The notes under the pieces were generated by a model. That model was not told the DNA's origin. It made no database searches and saw nothing but the letters and a program-made list of their open reading frames with translations. Both the position numbers and the translations under genes were made by a program. Shown here in pieces: positions 36,130 to 44,118 of a stretch of 64,000 nt of DNA (the stretch's first letter is position 1; each line of letters begins with the position of its first letter). The DNA comes from a virus: the IMG/VR virus record IMGVR_UViG_3300050034_000403, positions 1 to 64,000 of that record; one strand, given 5' to 3'.

Positions 36130-38205
36130 TTAGCTTTCGCTTACTACCGTGCGCGGTTCTCCACCTTGCGCGCCTTTTTGCTTGATCTTGGGCGGCTTTC
36201 CTCCGCTCGATGGCCGACCGCCACCAGCGCCCTTGCCACCGCCGCCGCCCTTACCACCGCCCTTACCACCGCCACCTTCTTCTGGTGGCTGAATTCCGAG
36301 CTGCTTCATAAACTGCTGTGCCGCAGCAGCCGCAAGAATCTTCAGCTTTTGCGATTCCAGCTCTTCGTTGAACCATTTTTCATGTTCGGTATTTCCCTGC
36401 ACCTCGCCATAGTTGGGGATATCGAGGTTCTTCATCACCGTCGACCAAGAAATCGGCGCACCACCACGCTTCAGTTGCAGCATCATCAATTGACGTTGCA
36501 TCTGCGTCACCTTCAACAGCGTGCTCGGCACCGATACCAACCGAATCTGCTTGGCAAACCAACGCGCACGCGTCAGCTGGTTGTAATGCGATGGATCTTC
36601 GGGAAAATTACCGCTGATCATCTCGTCGGGCATGTGGCTCGGAACCAGATCGTCTGGATTAAAGTCAAAAACCTCTCGTGCAATGCTGTCTGGTCCCACA
36701 TACTCCATGATTCGTCCGACGTTGAACCATTGCAGGATCAGGAATTTCATGCGGTAACCAACCGCCTTATTGCCTTTTTCAATGCGTGCGGCAATGCCCT
36801 TTGCAATTGGGCCAATGGACTCCAGCATCTTGTCGGCCGTGTCATTGGCAATGTTCATCTTCATGTTCTGAAGATTGCCAAGATCCGTCAGGCCCAACTG
36901 CGACTGCTTGCACTCCTTCAAATACTTCAAAAACGTGAAATGCTCCGAGCTAACACGAACTTCTTCAGGAAGAATCGACTGAAGGATGTCTCTCGGCTTG
37001 CCGTCTACGCCGTAGCGCACGTCTTGCTCAAAGATGTCAAAATGCTCAATCTTTGCGCCGCCTGTGGCGGTGTGGTCATAACCGATCGGCGGATTCAACG
37101 TAATCGTGATTACGTCGTCTATCTTGCGCTCGATCTTGCGCGTCGTTGTTTCAATCGATGCCACATCACCTACTAAAGAACGTCCCAGAGGCTCCCAAGC
37201 CCAATCATCCACGGTGTACTGAATCACTGGAATCTTTCCATCCCAGTCAAAGCTTGGTCCGTCGTACATGGGCCGATCGAGTCCAGTGGAAGTAATGATG
37301 AGTCGCAGGTTCGGATACACGCGGCAATCTTCTACCGTCGCCGGTCGCATGTACGCCAAGCCGTTGCGCATGCCGCCAAAAATCATTTGGCCAACATAGG
37401 GAACTTTGTAGAACCAACTGGTGCCAACATCTCCCATTGGCAATTCATAACCGGTATTGTTGATTCGGAGGTCGCGAATAAACGTGTAGCGAATTTCGCA
37501 ATAAAGATTGCCAAAACTCCGGTTTGGGCCACCATAGCGGAAGCGCTCGGCGTAATCCATCCGTCGCGCTTGAACCTGCGTTTTGTAACTACGCGGTCCA
37601 ACTGTCTGCAATTGTCCCTGGAAAAGCGGGAAACGACCGTGAGCTTCTGCGATCGGCATGTAGTCGTAGACCGTGACGGCGTAAGCATCCTGCACGTCGT
37701 TGCTTCGAGGAATCTGAACAGGAACTACATCCAGCAGGCCCAACGCATCGAACACCATCTTGCGTTCGCCATAGCCATATTCGTCCGCGCGCACCTTTGG
37801 CCACAGATAACCGATACCGGTAACGCTGGCATACTGCAAAACTTTCAAAATCTGGAAAGGAAAATCGGATTCCAGGTAGACGCACTTTGATACCTTGGTC
37901 AGCATCTCTGCCATTTGCTTATATGCAGGGATATCCGACCCATATCCGGCAATTTCGCGCACTTCGGAAAGAGTTTCGCAGAACTTGCGGATGTCGTATT
38001 TCAGTTCATTGGTGACAAGAATTGACCGCGACTTATCTCTGAAGATGGCATCGAAAATGCGCATATTCGTGCCCAGGTTCTTGTAGCATGTCTGCCCTTC
38101 AAGAAACCCTTCACCTTCTTCGATTTGTTCCTCGACCCATCCAGCACGCGAACTCGGCGAGGATTCAAACTTTGGGCATTGCCAGCAGGTAGTTTCTAGC
38201 TCCAT
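36130..38205 (-). CDS. Portal protein
   Basis: The ATG at 38205 was preferred to a TTG at 38214 because GAGGG sits nine bases upstream. The 691-residue protein is of podovirus portal size. It contains FETLSEVREIAGYGSDIP-like helices after an N-terminal CWQCPKFE motif, a mid-section with PMGDVGTSWFYKVPYVGQMI, and the stem/wing helices GLTDLGNLQNMKMNIANDTA and DKMLESIGPIAKGIAARIEK. It ends in a Gly/Lys-rich disordered tail. Gene order terminase, portal, scaffold, capsid supports it. It overlaps the endonuclease gene closely on its 5' side. Confidence 0.75.
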   Translation of the reverse strand: MELETTCWQCPKFESSPSSRAGWVEEQIEEGEGFLEGQTCYKNLGTNMRIFDAIFRDKSRSILVTNELKYDIRKFCETLSEVREIAGYGSDIPAYKQMAEMLTKVSKCVYLESDFPFQILKVLQYASVTGIGYLWPKVRADEYGYGERKMVFDALGLLDVVPVQIPRSNDVQDAYAVTVYDYMPIAEAHGRFPLFQGQLQTVGPRSYKTQVQARRMDYAERFRYGGPNRSFGNLYCEIRYTFIRDLRINNTGYELPMGDVGTSWFYKVPYVGQMIFGGMRNGLAYMRPATVEDCRVYPNLRLIITSTGLDRPMYDGPSFDWDGKIPVIQYTVDDWAWEPLGRSLVGDVASIETTTRKIERKIDDVITITLNPPIGYDHTATGGAKIEHFDIFEQDVRYGVDGKPRDILQSILPEEVRVSSEHFTFLKYLKECKQSQLGLTDLGNLQNMKMNIANDTADKMLESIGPIAKGIAARIEKGNKAVGYRMKFLILQWFNVGRIMEYVGPDSIAREVFDFNPDDLVPSHMPDEMISGNFPEDPSHYNQLTRARWFAKQIRLVSVPSTLLKVTQMQRQLMMLQLKRGGAPISWSTVMKNLDIPNYGEVQGNTEHEKWFNEELESQKLKILAAAAAQQFMKQLGIQPPEEGGGGKGGGKGGGGGKGAGGGRPSSGGKPPKIKQKGAQGGEPRTVVSES

Positions 38206-38210
38206 TGCGG

Positions 38211-38783
38211 TCAACCCTCGATTTCATTCAGTACGGCAAAATTTCCAAACAATTTCACCGCTGCCAGGTTGTACAACACAGCAGCTTCCTCGGGACTGCT
38301 ACAGATTCCGAGATGATTGTTCTTCCCGTTGTGCTCAATCTGTGCTGCGAATTTCTTTCCTTTTTTTACTACGCCCCTATATCCCGTACTGCTTTTGTAC
38401 TTGCGATTAGCTGCGTTTTGACTTGACGTTGCTACGCGCATTTCGGAACAGCGACAATCCAGTCCGTTCCCGTGGATGTGATCAACCTGAACGCCTTTGC
38501 TGACCCCCATAATTACGCGGTGCAACGAAACGTGTTTTCCATACTCCTCGCGCAATTCTTCCGTCGAAAGTGCTTCTGCATAAAACTTTTTCTTGCTTGG
38601 ATGTAAATGCCAAAGAAATTGTGCCGCCAATTCCTTTTTGTCTGCATCGATAAGCGCTTCATGCCCATCGCCAAAAGGAATATGAACGACACCGTCGTCG
38701 TCAGTTATCCATGTCGCAGCAAACTCGGCCCGCTTTTTGCGGAAGTATTCTTTGCGTCCGCGAATTGTTTCCGGTTGAATCAA
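38211..38783 (-). CDS. HNH-AP2 homing endonuclease
   Basis: The 190-residue protein has an HNH core (YGKHVSLHRVIMGVSKGVQV, DHIHGNGLDCRCSEMRVATS, SQNAANRKYK). An AP2 domain follows (GYRGVVKKGKKFAAQIEHNG, HLGICSSPEEAAVLYNLAAV, KLFGNFA). It is inserted between terminase-side and portal genes. Its own promoter at 38811-38839 matches that of the HNH gene at 14848. The TTG at 38783 is the best in-frame start but has a poor ribosome-binding site. Confidence 0.85.
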   Translation of the reverse strand: MIQPETIRGRKEYFRKKRAEFAATWITDDDGVVHIPFGDGHEALIDADKKELAAQFLWHLHPSKKKFYAEALSTEELREEYGKHVSLHRVIMGVSKGVQVDHIHGNGLDCRCSEMRVATSSQNAANRKYKSSTGYRGVVKKGKKFAAQIEHNGKNNHLGICSSPEEAAVLYNLAAVKLFGNFAVLNEIEG

Positions 38784-38810
38784 GCCTTCACCTGATAACT
38801 TCTATTGCGC

Positions 38811-38839
38811 ATAGTAGGCAAAATTTGCCTACACGTCTA
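38811..38839 (-). promoter_or_regulatory. Promoter with palindrome before the HNH-AP2 gene
   Basis: On the minus strand TAGACG (38834-38839), 17 bases, TACTAT (38811-38816). A 9+1+9 palindrome GTAGGCAAAATTTGCCTAC (38814-38832) covers the spacer and -10 and could be an operator. TTTGCCTACTATGCG is shared with the promoter at 15711. Confidence 0.55.
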
Positions 38840-38872
38840 CGCTAATTTCACATAGCGTAAGTTATGCGTAAC

Positions 38873-39262
38873 CTATCGTCCTTTCTCATACGCTTCTGCA
38901 TGCAGATAGCTTTCGCGCCGCATTTTTGTCTTGTCCGGTCGATTGCCATACGATTCCAAATGTTGGCGCAAGAAGTCACGGTTCAGGTTATTCCGTGCGT
39001 TTGCCATCTGGTGGCGCATGTAGCTGCGCAAGTTGGCGCGGATGGGTCCTTCAATCATTTCTCGCTGCTCGTCTTCCATCTGGTACTTGTAGGCTTCCCA
39101 CTTACGCATCCGTTCCGACCACACTTCGGCTTCATGCATGGTGTTGCAGACAATCTTTTCGAAACCCGCTGGTGCCGGGAACTGTTCAGGAAGGCCCATA
39201 CGGATTTCGCCGCGAGTTCCATCGTGCCAAAACACGATTTTGGTTGCTAACTGTGCGTTCAA
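38873..39262 (-). CDS. Small head-packaging-region protein
   Basis: A TTG at 39262 overlaps the terminase stop (TTGA) and follows GGGAGG; a longer frame from 39298 lacks such a site. The 129-residue product (ATKIVFWHDGTRGEIRMGLP, EQFPAPAGFEKIVCNTMHEA, EVWSERMRKWEAYKYQMEDE) has charged helices. It is small, soluble and coupled to terminase. No named family is recognised; a packaging accessory is possible. Confidence 0.6.
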   Translation of the reverse strand: MNAQLATKIVFWHDGTRGEIRMGLPEQFPAPAGFEKIVCNTMHEAEVWSERMRKWEAYKYQMEDEQREMIEGPIRANLRSYMRHQMANARNNLNRDFLRQHLESYGNRPDKTKMRRESYLHAEAYEKGR

Positions 39263-41409
39263 TCGAGACCTCCCACAGAAACCATGTTCGAAGAACATAC
39301 GGCTTTGCTCAACGGAGGTGCTTTCTCCGTTGGCAATGCATAGCGCTTTTGCGATCTATCCGCAAGAATGTCGAAATCGTGCGCAGTAAAGAAAGATTGC
39401 GCCGCAGCACGCACGCGATCATCATGCTGACCGCTGCGATGCTCCAACTTGGAAACTCTGCCAGCCGCTGCATGCCGCTCCAGCGTTTTCAACTCTTCAA
39501 TTAACCATCTGGATGTCGGGCGATACCAGCCACCATTCACAGCTTCCGTAAAGCGCGTCATCAGGATTGGCACACTCCATACGTTGGAATACCAGCCCTG
39601 TTTTTTGCCAGAATCATCCTTGATCTTTTTGCTGTCGTAGCGACGTGGAACGTGATGCCAATGGAAGCCCATCAGCTTCAACTGGTGCTGGCATGTATCA
39701 CCTGGTCTTCCGATCTGCTCCACGCAAAACTTCACGCCACGTGGATCTTTTGCATTTTCGCCATACCAGGCGGCAATGCAAGCTGCAAATCCGACAACTT
39801 GTGCAGAGTTGATGCGGTTCGATACCAGCTCAGCCACCTGATAGTCATATTCATCGCCAAAACGGTTGCGCGTTACCGATACGCAGGTTCTGTCTTCATC
39901 CTCTTTGCCAAGACCATCTGCCGTGTCGATGCCGCAACTGTAGGTGTATCCAGGGTTGGGCTCTTCATATACCAGCAGCTTGTCAAAGGTTTCCAGCTCC
40001 ACATCTTCGTCAATCGGAAGGAGAGGAACCAAAACCCAGTCATAGCGTTGTCCGCGATCCGATTTCCATGTCACGCGGATATGCGCTTTGTCGTAATCAA
40101 TCAATGGCTCTGGTGGCTCAAAACCATCGTCGATGGAATCACCAGTAATGGCGTAGGCTTGCACCTGCTTCTTTCTTTCCTTGGTGTCGCCTTGCACTTC
40201 ATAAATGTTGTCTTCGATCTCCTGAATCGTTTCCACATCGAACACGCTGTCATGCACACCTGTCAGCGCTTCATAGTCGTCAGCCGGCATCTGCGCAAGC
40301 CAAATCTTCTGACTGTGATTTTTGCAAGATTTGGCGTAATTGAATTCCCAAAACCACTGCTGCTCCAGCGGCATCCGCCAATCTTTTCCAACAATCCGTG
40401 ACAAAAACGGCGTATTGCGAATGTAGGACTCGGCACGGATCACATGCTTGCGCGTTGCTTCCATGCGCTTCTTGTAAAAGTCTTCTGGAACCGGGAACTG
40501 ACGAATCCATGCCTTTTCAGGGTAAAGATCCGTCGCCATTGCCCAAGGAATAAATACAGGGCAAAGATCATGCAATCCTTTGGGGAAGTCTTCTTTCGCA
40601 GCGCGCCACGTCTCGGCCAACCAGCCGGTGTTTCCACCACCTGTGCCTTCAAACACCATGAAGAGGTTGGGAGTGGCGTGCGTGGCGCGCAACAGGCCTT
40701 CTTCAATCACCTTCTTAGGCTTGGGGATATCCGCCAACTCCGAAACGTGAATTAATGTGGGAGTCCAACCTTGCGCGATACCCGTTGCCTGCATACCAGA
40801 TTGAATGGACAACACAGATCCGTTATCGAATGAGCCTTTGGGTCCACGGCGCGGCACCAGCCACCAGGGGCATTGGTTGTAGGCAATATCCAGGATGCGA
40901 CCGATCAGCTCGGACTTATCCGACTGCACCGAGGCCATCACAGCCTGAGTGTGCGGAATGAACAACATCCTTTGAAGAAACTTCAGAGCGGTTTTTGTGG
41001 TGATGCCCACCTGCCGCGCTTTCAAAATCAAAAGGCGAATAGCAACTTGCTTTTCGTCGAAATCGGCGATTACGGAATCGAAAACTTCTTGCGATTTCCG
41101 GTTTTTGAATTTGAAAATCTCGCCGCCTTCGTTGCAGACGTAGGCGTAGCAATCGTCAAAGTAGTTGCTATCGAGGGCACACATCACCTGCTCGTTCTCT
41201 ACCCACCGCCAAATTTCCTTTTGGCGCTTTTGCGTGATGGGACGCACAAGGGAGATATACGAGGACTTCGAGTTTGATTCGATTTTTACGATGGAATCGA
41301 TGTAGTGCTTGAATTCTTCCACCTGGGCAAACGTATGAGGGGTAGGCATCCACCCCTCACGCGCGGCGAACTTGTCCAGGTTCTGTACGATAATCTTTTC
41401 GGAATACAT
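39259..41409 (-). CDS. terL: Terminase large subunit
   Basis: The 716-residue protein has the two-domain packaging motor layout. An ATPase half contains LLILKARQVGITTKTALKFL (Walker A-like KARQVGITT near residue 130) and LFMVFEGTGGG near 248 as Walker B plus catalytic acid. A nuclease half contains YSCGIDTADGLGKEDEDRTC near 492 (first catalytic Asp) and SGQHDDRVRAAAQSF near the end (last acidic pair). It drives DNA into the capsid. It follows the small basic gene and candidate small subunit in the usual order. Confidence 0.9.
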   Translation of the reverse strand: MYSEKIIVQNLDKFAAREGWMPTPHTFAQVEEFKHYIDSIVKIESNSKSSYISLVRPITQKRQKEIWRWVENEQVMCALDSNYFDDCYAYVCNEGGEIFKFKNRKSQEVFDSVIADFDEKQVAIRLLILKARQVGITTKTALKFLQRMLFIPHTQAVMASVQSDKSELIGRILDIAYNQCPWWLVPRRGPKGSFDNGSVLSIQSGMQATGIAQGWTPTLIHVSELADIPKPKKVIEEGLLRATHATPNLFMVFEGTGGGNTGWLAETWRAAKEDFPKGLHDLCPVFIPWAMATDLYPEKAWIRQFPVPEDFYKKRMEATRKHVIRAESYIRNTPFLSRIVGKDWRMPLEQQWFWEFNYAKSCKNHSQKIWLAQMPADDYEALTGVHDSVFDVETIQEIEDNIYEVQGDTKERKKQVQAYAITGDSIDDGFEPPEPLIDYDKAHIRVTWKSDRGQRYDWVLVPLLPIDEDVELETFDKLLVYEEPNPGYTYSCGIDTADGLGKEDEDRTCVSVTRNRFGDEYDYQVAELVSNRINSAQVVGFAACIAAWYGENAKDPRGVKFCVEQIGRPGDTCQHQLKLMGFHWHHVPRRYDSKKIKDDSGKKQGWYSNVWSVPILMTRFTEAVNGGWYRPTSRWLIEELKTLERHAAAGRVSKLEHRSGQHDDRVRAAAQSFFTAHDFDILADRSQKRYALPTEKAPPLSKAVCSSNMVSVGGLD

Positions 41410-41422
41410 CAGCCCTCATGAG

Positions 41423-41533
41423 CTAGCCCTTGACGGCGATCGTCTTGCTGGCTCTCTTACCGAGCTTCTTGACACGCGGCGTCATTTTCTTCGTTTCGCA
41501 CAGCTTGCTTGAAACGCGCTTTGTTTTTGCCAT
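41423..41533 (-). CDS. 36-residue very basic protein
   Basis: The ATG at 41533 follows GGAGG. The product (AKTKRVSSKLCETKKMTPRV then KKLGKRASKTIAVKG) is Lys-rich and has no other feature. It lies 13 bases before terminase and after element E copy 7. It resembles the 35-residue basic protein at 35624 in size, composition and context. Confidence 0.55.
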   Translation of the reverse strand: MAKTKRVSSKLCETKKMTPRVKKLGKRASKTIAVKG

Positions 41534-41605
41534 GACGTTCCTCCTTGGAACTTACGATCCCGCCAACTTGGTTGTTGCGGGAGGGTTGCAATAGGCCGGA
41601 AAACA

Positions 41606-41675
41606 GAAATGGCCCAAGGCCATCTCTGGTCCTGAGCCATTGCTTGTTCCCGCTTGAGCGAGGGGCATGTGTCTC
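41606..41675 (-). repeat. Element E copy 7
   Basis: On the minus strand: GAGACACATGCC, hairpin CTCGC TCAA GCGGG with one G-T pair, AAGCAATGGCTCAGGACC, then AGATGGCCTTGGGCCATTT with CTGTTTTC. A TTGACG/TATAAA promoter lies 15 bases upstream of it. Confidence 0.7.
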
Positions 41676-41690
41676 GGTAATTGCTTTACA

Positions 41691-41717
41691 TTTATACCGA
41701 ATTACATCTTGCGTCAA
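41691..41717 (-). promoter_or_regulatory. Sigma70-like promoter before element E copy 7
   Basis: On the minus strand TTGACG (41712-41717), 15 bases, TATAAA (41691-41696). It shares TTGACGC and AATTCGG with the promoter at 35843 and faces the small basic gene and terminase. Confidence 0.55.
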
Positions 41718-41726
41718 GCGTAACTT

Positions 41727-42335
41727 TTAGTTCTCCGAGCGTAACTGTCGGATCGGTACAAGCTTTTGCAATGTATCGCTGGGCGAGGGGAAGAGTTCAT
41801 CAATGTCATCGTCAAGGCCAAAAACGCCCTTCTCTTCATGCTCTTCCTTTTCACTGTCACTGGCAGATCCAAACACTGCTTTCCCGATGAATGTTGGACC
41901 TTTGGGCGTGGGAAGGAAGCCAAGCGCCTGGTGGATCATCGTGCGATCCTTCTCGCCGCCGGCCAACTGGGCAAACTGGATTGTCTTTTTCATAATCATC
42001 GGATGAGAGCTGAGCGCGATCACCTTCACCGCATTCACGGAAGAAGCCTGAAGCGCAAACAAGATGGCACCAGTCAATCGTTGCAGATCGATTTTGGCAG
42101 AATAGGCGATCGCTTCCCAGGGCAACATCTTACGATCGCTTGTCGGGAGAGAGTCATATTTCCCCAAAAAAGCCGCAATCACTTCATCCTGAGCGCAAAA
42201 ACGCATGGCGTTTAAAACAGTCGGCAACCCACCCTCGGCATTTTTAAACAGTGGGGTGATCTCCGGCAGGGACGCCATCACTTCCGGCTTGATCTTCAGG
42301 CGCCGCAGTGCTTCGTCCCTCCGTTTCATCCTCAT
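41727..42335 (-). CDS. Candidate terminase small subunit (N-terminus uncertain)
   Basis: The reading frame is open from 42569, but its first part reads as the shadow of the overlapping acidic gene, so a start at 42335 or 42278 is preferred. The product (KRRDEALRRLKIKPEVMASL, FAQLAGGEKDRTMIHQALGF) is helical, basic at the start and acidic at the end. Its place directly upstream of terminase fits a small subunit. No clear helix-turn-helix is seen, so this is inferred from position. Confidence 0.45.
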   Translation of the reverse strand: MRMKRRDEALRRLKIKPEVMASLPEITPLFKNAEGGLPTVLNAMRFCAQDEVIAAFLGKYDSLPTSDRKMLPWEAIAYSAKIDLQRLTGAILFALQASSVNAVKVIALSSHPMIMKKTIQFAQLAGGEKDRTMIHQALGFLPTPKGPTFIGKAVFGSASDSEKEEHEEKGVFGLDDDIDELFPSPSDTLQKLVPIRQLRSEN

Positions 42336-42639
42336 CGAGAGCTTGGGCACTGGCAGCGGATCTTGGGTGGGTTTTAAGGAATTCCCGCTCGCGTTCGCCG
42401 ATGTATTCTTCTTCCTCGGGGACCGTGAGCCAATCGTCAAGGGATTCGTCGCTGGCTCCCTGCTCTTCACGGATAAGGTCTTCTGTGGTGGGGACGCGAG
42501 AGTAAACAGCTTCGTGGACTTCTTTTCGTTCTGGCCATTGCTTGGCGAATTGTTTTTCTTGTGTGTCATGAATGCCTGTCAGTGCAGTTGCCATCTGTTC
42601 AAATGCCGCCACAAGTCGCTCTTCAAAGTCTTCTGTCAT
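42244..42639 (-). CDS. Acidic helical protein
   Basis: The ATG at 42639 overlaps the preceding stop (ATGA). The 131-residue product is very acidic (ERLVAAFEQMATALTGIHDT, REEQGASDESLDDWLTVPEE) and overlaps the candidate small terminase gene in another frame by up to 92 bases. No family is recognised. It may be an assembly chaperone or partner. Confidence 0.5.
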   Translation of the reverse strand: MTEDFEERLVAAFEQMATALTGIHDTQEKQFAKQWPERKEVHEAVYSRVPTTEDLIREEQGASDESLDDWLTVPEEEEYIGEREREFLKTHPRSAASAQALDEDETEGRSTAAPEDQAGSDGVPAGDHPTV

Positions 42640-42926
42640 GGCTTCGGCTCCTCCACCCAATCGCCAGTTCCCTTGCCAAAGTCTGGCCGAACCAAGCGAG
42701 AACGCCATTCTCCGGTTTCTTCATCCAGGACAGACGGCAATGGTGGATCATTCAGCATCGCATCAAGCCGTGCGCGCAGGGTTGTTGGCGTTGTCCACAA
42801 CCCTACTTCACTGTGCACTTCAAACAGCTGTCCATCACTGCGAAGGGCGCGAAGGAACTGAAAACGATGCGTGTCCACAGTGACTGGCTTCATCCATTCT
42901 GTCCGCAACCAACGCAGTTCGCTCAT
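42636..42926 (-). CDS. Small phage protein, 96 residues
   Basis: The ATG at 42926 follows AGGAG by seven bases. The sequence (SELRWLRTEWMKPVTVDTHR, LFEVHSEVGLWTTPTTLRAR, EETGEWRSRLVRPDFGKG) is mixed alpha/beta with many Trp. It begins inside the end of the upstream gene (92-base overlap) and is coupled to the downstream gene by ATGA. No family is recognised. Confidence 0.5.
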   Translation of the reverse strand: MSELRWLRTEWMKPVTVDTHRFQFLRALRSDGQLFEVHSEVGLWTTPTTLRARLDAMLNDPPLPSVLDEETGEWRSRLVRPDFGKGTGDWVEEPKP

Positions 42927-43245
42927 TGGTTTTCTCCTGAGGAACGTCTCCGTATTCTGGCCAAATTGGAGTCGATAGCTCTTCGATGGAGCTTGGAATG
43001 CTTGTTCCATCGAATGGAAGCTCAGGCGTCAAGTTTTGCACCAGGTGGTAGGGCTTTCCAAGCGTCGGGTTAGCGCAATTTCTGTGCTCGACCTGATCTG
43101 CCCAGAAAAGCCCTGCCTTGACGTGGCGATACTTGTGCGCCTTCAAAATGCGCTTATGGCACAGCCAGCAAGTCCGATGATGAACGGTCTCCAGGTGGAA
43201 AATCCCGATCAAGCGTTCAAACCAGGACTGTTTTTTCTCTCCCAT
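42835..43245 (-). CDS. Cys/His-containing small protein
   Basis: The 136-residue protein has HHRTCWLCHKRILKAHKYRH, then WADQVEHRNC, which could form a zinc site (CxxC plus His). A Pro-rich C-terminus follows, whose last 30 residues overlap the next gene in another frame. The overlap makes the exact end suspicious, but both frames keep protein-like composition. Function unknown. Confidence 0.5.
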   Translation of the reverse strand: MGEKKQSWFERLIGIFHLETVHHRTCWLCHKRILKAHKYRHVKAGLFWADQVEHRNCANPTLGKPYHLVQNLTPELPFDGTSIPSSIEELSTPIWPEYGDVPQEKTNERTALVADRMDEASHCGHASFSVPSRPSQ

Positions 43246-43254
43246 TGCGCATCC

Positions 43255-43539
43255 TTACTTCTTCACCGGCAGTGCAGGCTTGGGCTGTTCCGGTTCCACG
43301 ATAAAGTTCTGTGGATTCACGCGGTAGCCGGGATGGCTGGCAGCGAACTCTGTCAGGATGGTTTGTTCCTGCTGCAGCGCATCCTGCCACTGCTTCTGCA
43401 CGTCCTGCTTGATCTTTTCGCAGCTCTGAAGAGCAATACGATCTGCGGTGCTCAGCTGCGGTACCTGATTCGGTTTCGGTGCCTGTTGCGCAAATGCCGG
43501 CGTCAATGCCAGCACGAAAATCGCCAACCAACGTTTCAT
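43255..43539 (-). CDS. Exported small Gln-rich protein
   Basis: The ATG at 43539 follows AGGAG. A Sec signal peptide (KRWLAIFVLALTPAFAQ) precedes a helical Gln/Pro-rich body (LQSCEKIKQDVQKQWQDALQ, QEQTILTEFAASHPGYRVNP). It is 94 residues long and periplasmic if exported. It is the only signal-peptide gene in the packaging region. It could be a superinfection or envelope factor. Confidence 0.6.
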   Translation of the reverse strand: MKRWLAIFVLALTPAFAQQAPKPNQVPQLSTADRIALQSCEKIKQDVQKQWQDALQQEQTILTEFAASHPGYRVNPQNFIVEPEQPKPALPVKK

Positions 43540-43560
43540 TGTCTTCTCCTTTGAACTTTG

Positions 43561-43660
43561 CGCGGGCCAAAGGCAGGAATTCGAACCGACGACCCTCTCC
43601 GCAACAGGTGCGCCCACCTTTACACGGAGCCGCTCTACCACTGAGCTACTAAGGTCCGCG
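43561..43660 (-). tRNA. tRNA-like sequence, probably degenerate or chimeric
   Basis: On the minus strand there is a good D-arm (GCTCAGTGGTAGAGC), a perfect five-pair stem CTCCG/CGGAG in the anticodon-stem position, and a T-loop GGTTCGAAT. The anticodon loop is 23 bases and contains a hairpin AGGTG GGCG CACCT. The T-stem arms (GTCGG and TCCTG) do not pair. An outer helix CGCGG/CCGCG takes the place of a normal acceptor. Alternatively GTA in TGTAA could be a tyrosine anticodon in a type II tRNA. Most likely a decayed or chimeric tRNA. Confidence 0.45.
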
Positions 43661-43692
43661 CGTTCCTCCGGGTACAAGGCCGGAGAACTTCG

Positions 43693-44100
43693 TTACGCCT
43701 GCTTCTGCTTTTTGGCGTAATGCCGTTTCTTCACGACGACGGCACCTTCCTCATTCTTGCCAAGGGTAGGCACGTCCTGGCCGCTGCGTTCGCGCACAAC
43801 GTTGAGATGCGGTTCAAGCGCAATCTCAACATCGGCATCAACTTCTGTGTTGATGATTGGAGATTCTCCGTCTACGGGAAAGTCTTCGCTCGCCGGAGCA
43901 CTGACATGGACGTCAACCTTGACTTCTGCTGTGTCGAGTCCGCGCAGATTCAGATGGACCTTGACTGATCCGTCGTAACCGCCTGTGTAGGCATCCATCT
44001 CGCGCAGATTGCAATCACCGCGCAGTTTTTCAGCGACTTGATCGAGCACGTCGTTGATAATCTCTTCTCCCGTCAAACCCTCTACGTAATCGTCTTCCAC
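43693..44100 (-). CDS. Acidic beta-rich protein
   Basis: The 135-residue protein has an acidic N-terminus (EDDYVEGLTGEEIINDVLDQ), then alternating strands (GSVKVHLNLRGLDTAEVKVD, DVEIALEPHLNVV), and a short basic end (KKRHYAKKQKQA). No family is recognised. It lies between a tRNA-like sequence and a small helical gene on the same strand. Confidence 0.55.
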   Translation of the reverse strand: MEDDYVEGLTGEEIINDVLDQVAEKLRGDCNLREMDAYTGGYDGSVKVHLNLRGLDTAEVKVDVHVSAPASEDFPVDGESPIINTEVDADVEIALEPHLNVVRERSGQDVPTLGKNEEGAVVVKKRHYAKKQKQA

Positions 44101-44118
44101 TGAAGCACCTCTCCTGAT

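Noticed and set aside
41727-42569. Full 280-codon version of the candidate small terminase
   Set aside because: The first 78 codons overlap the acidic gene in another frame and look like its shadow; a later start is preferred.
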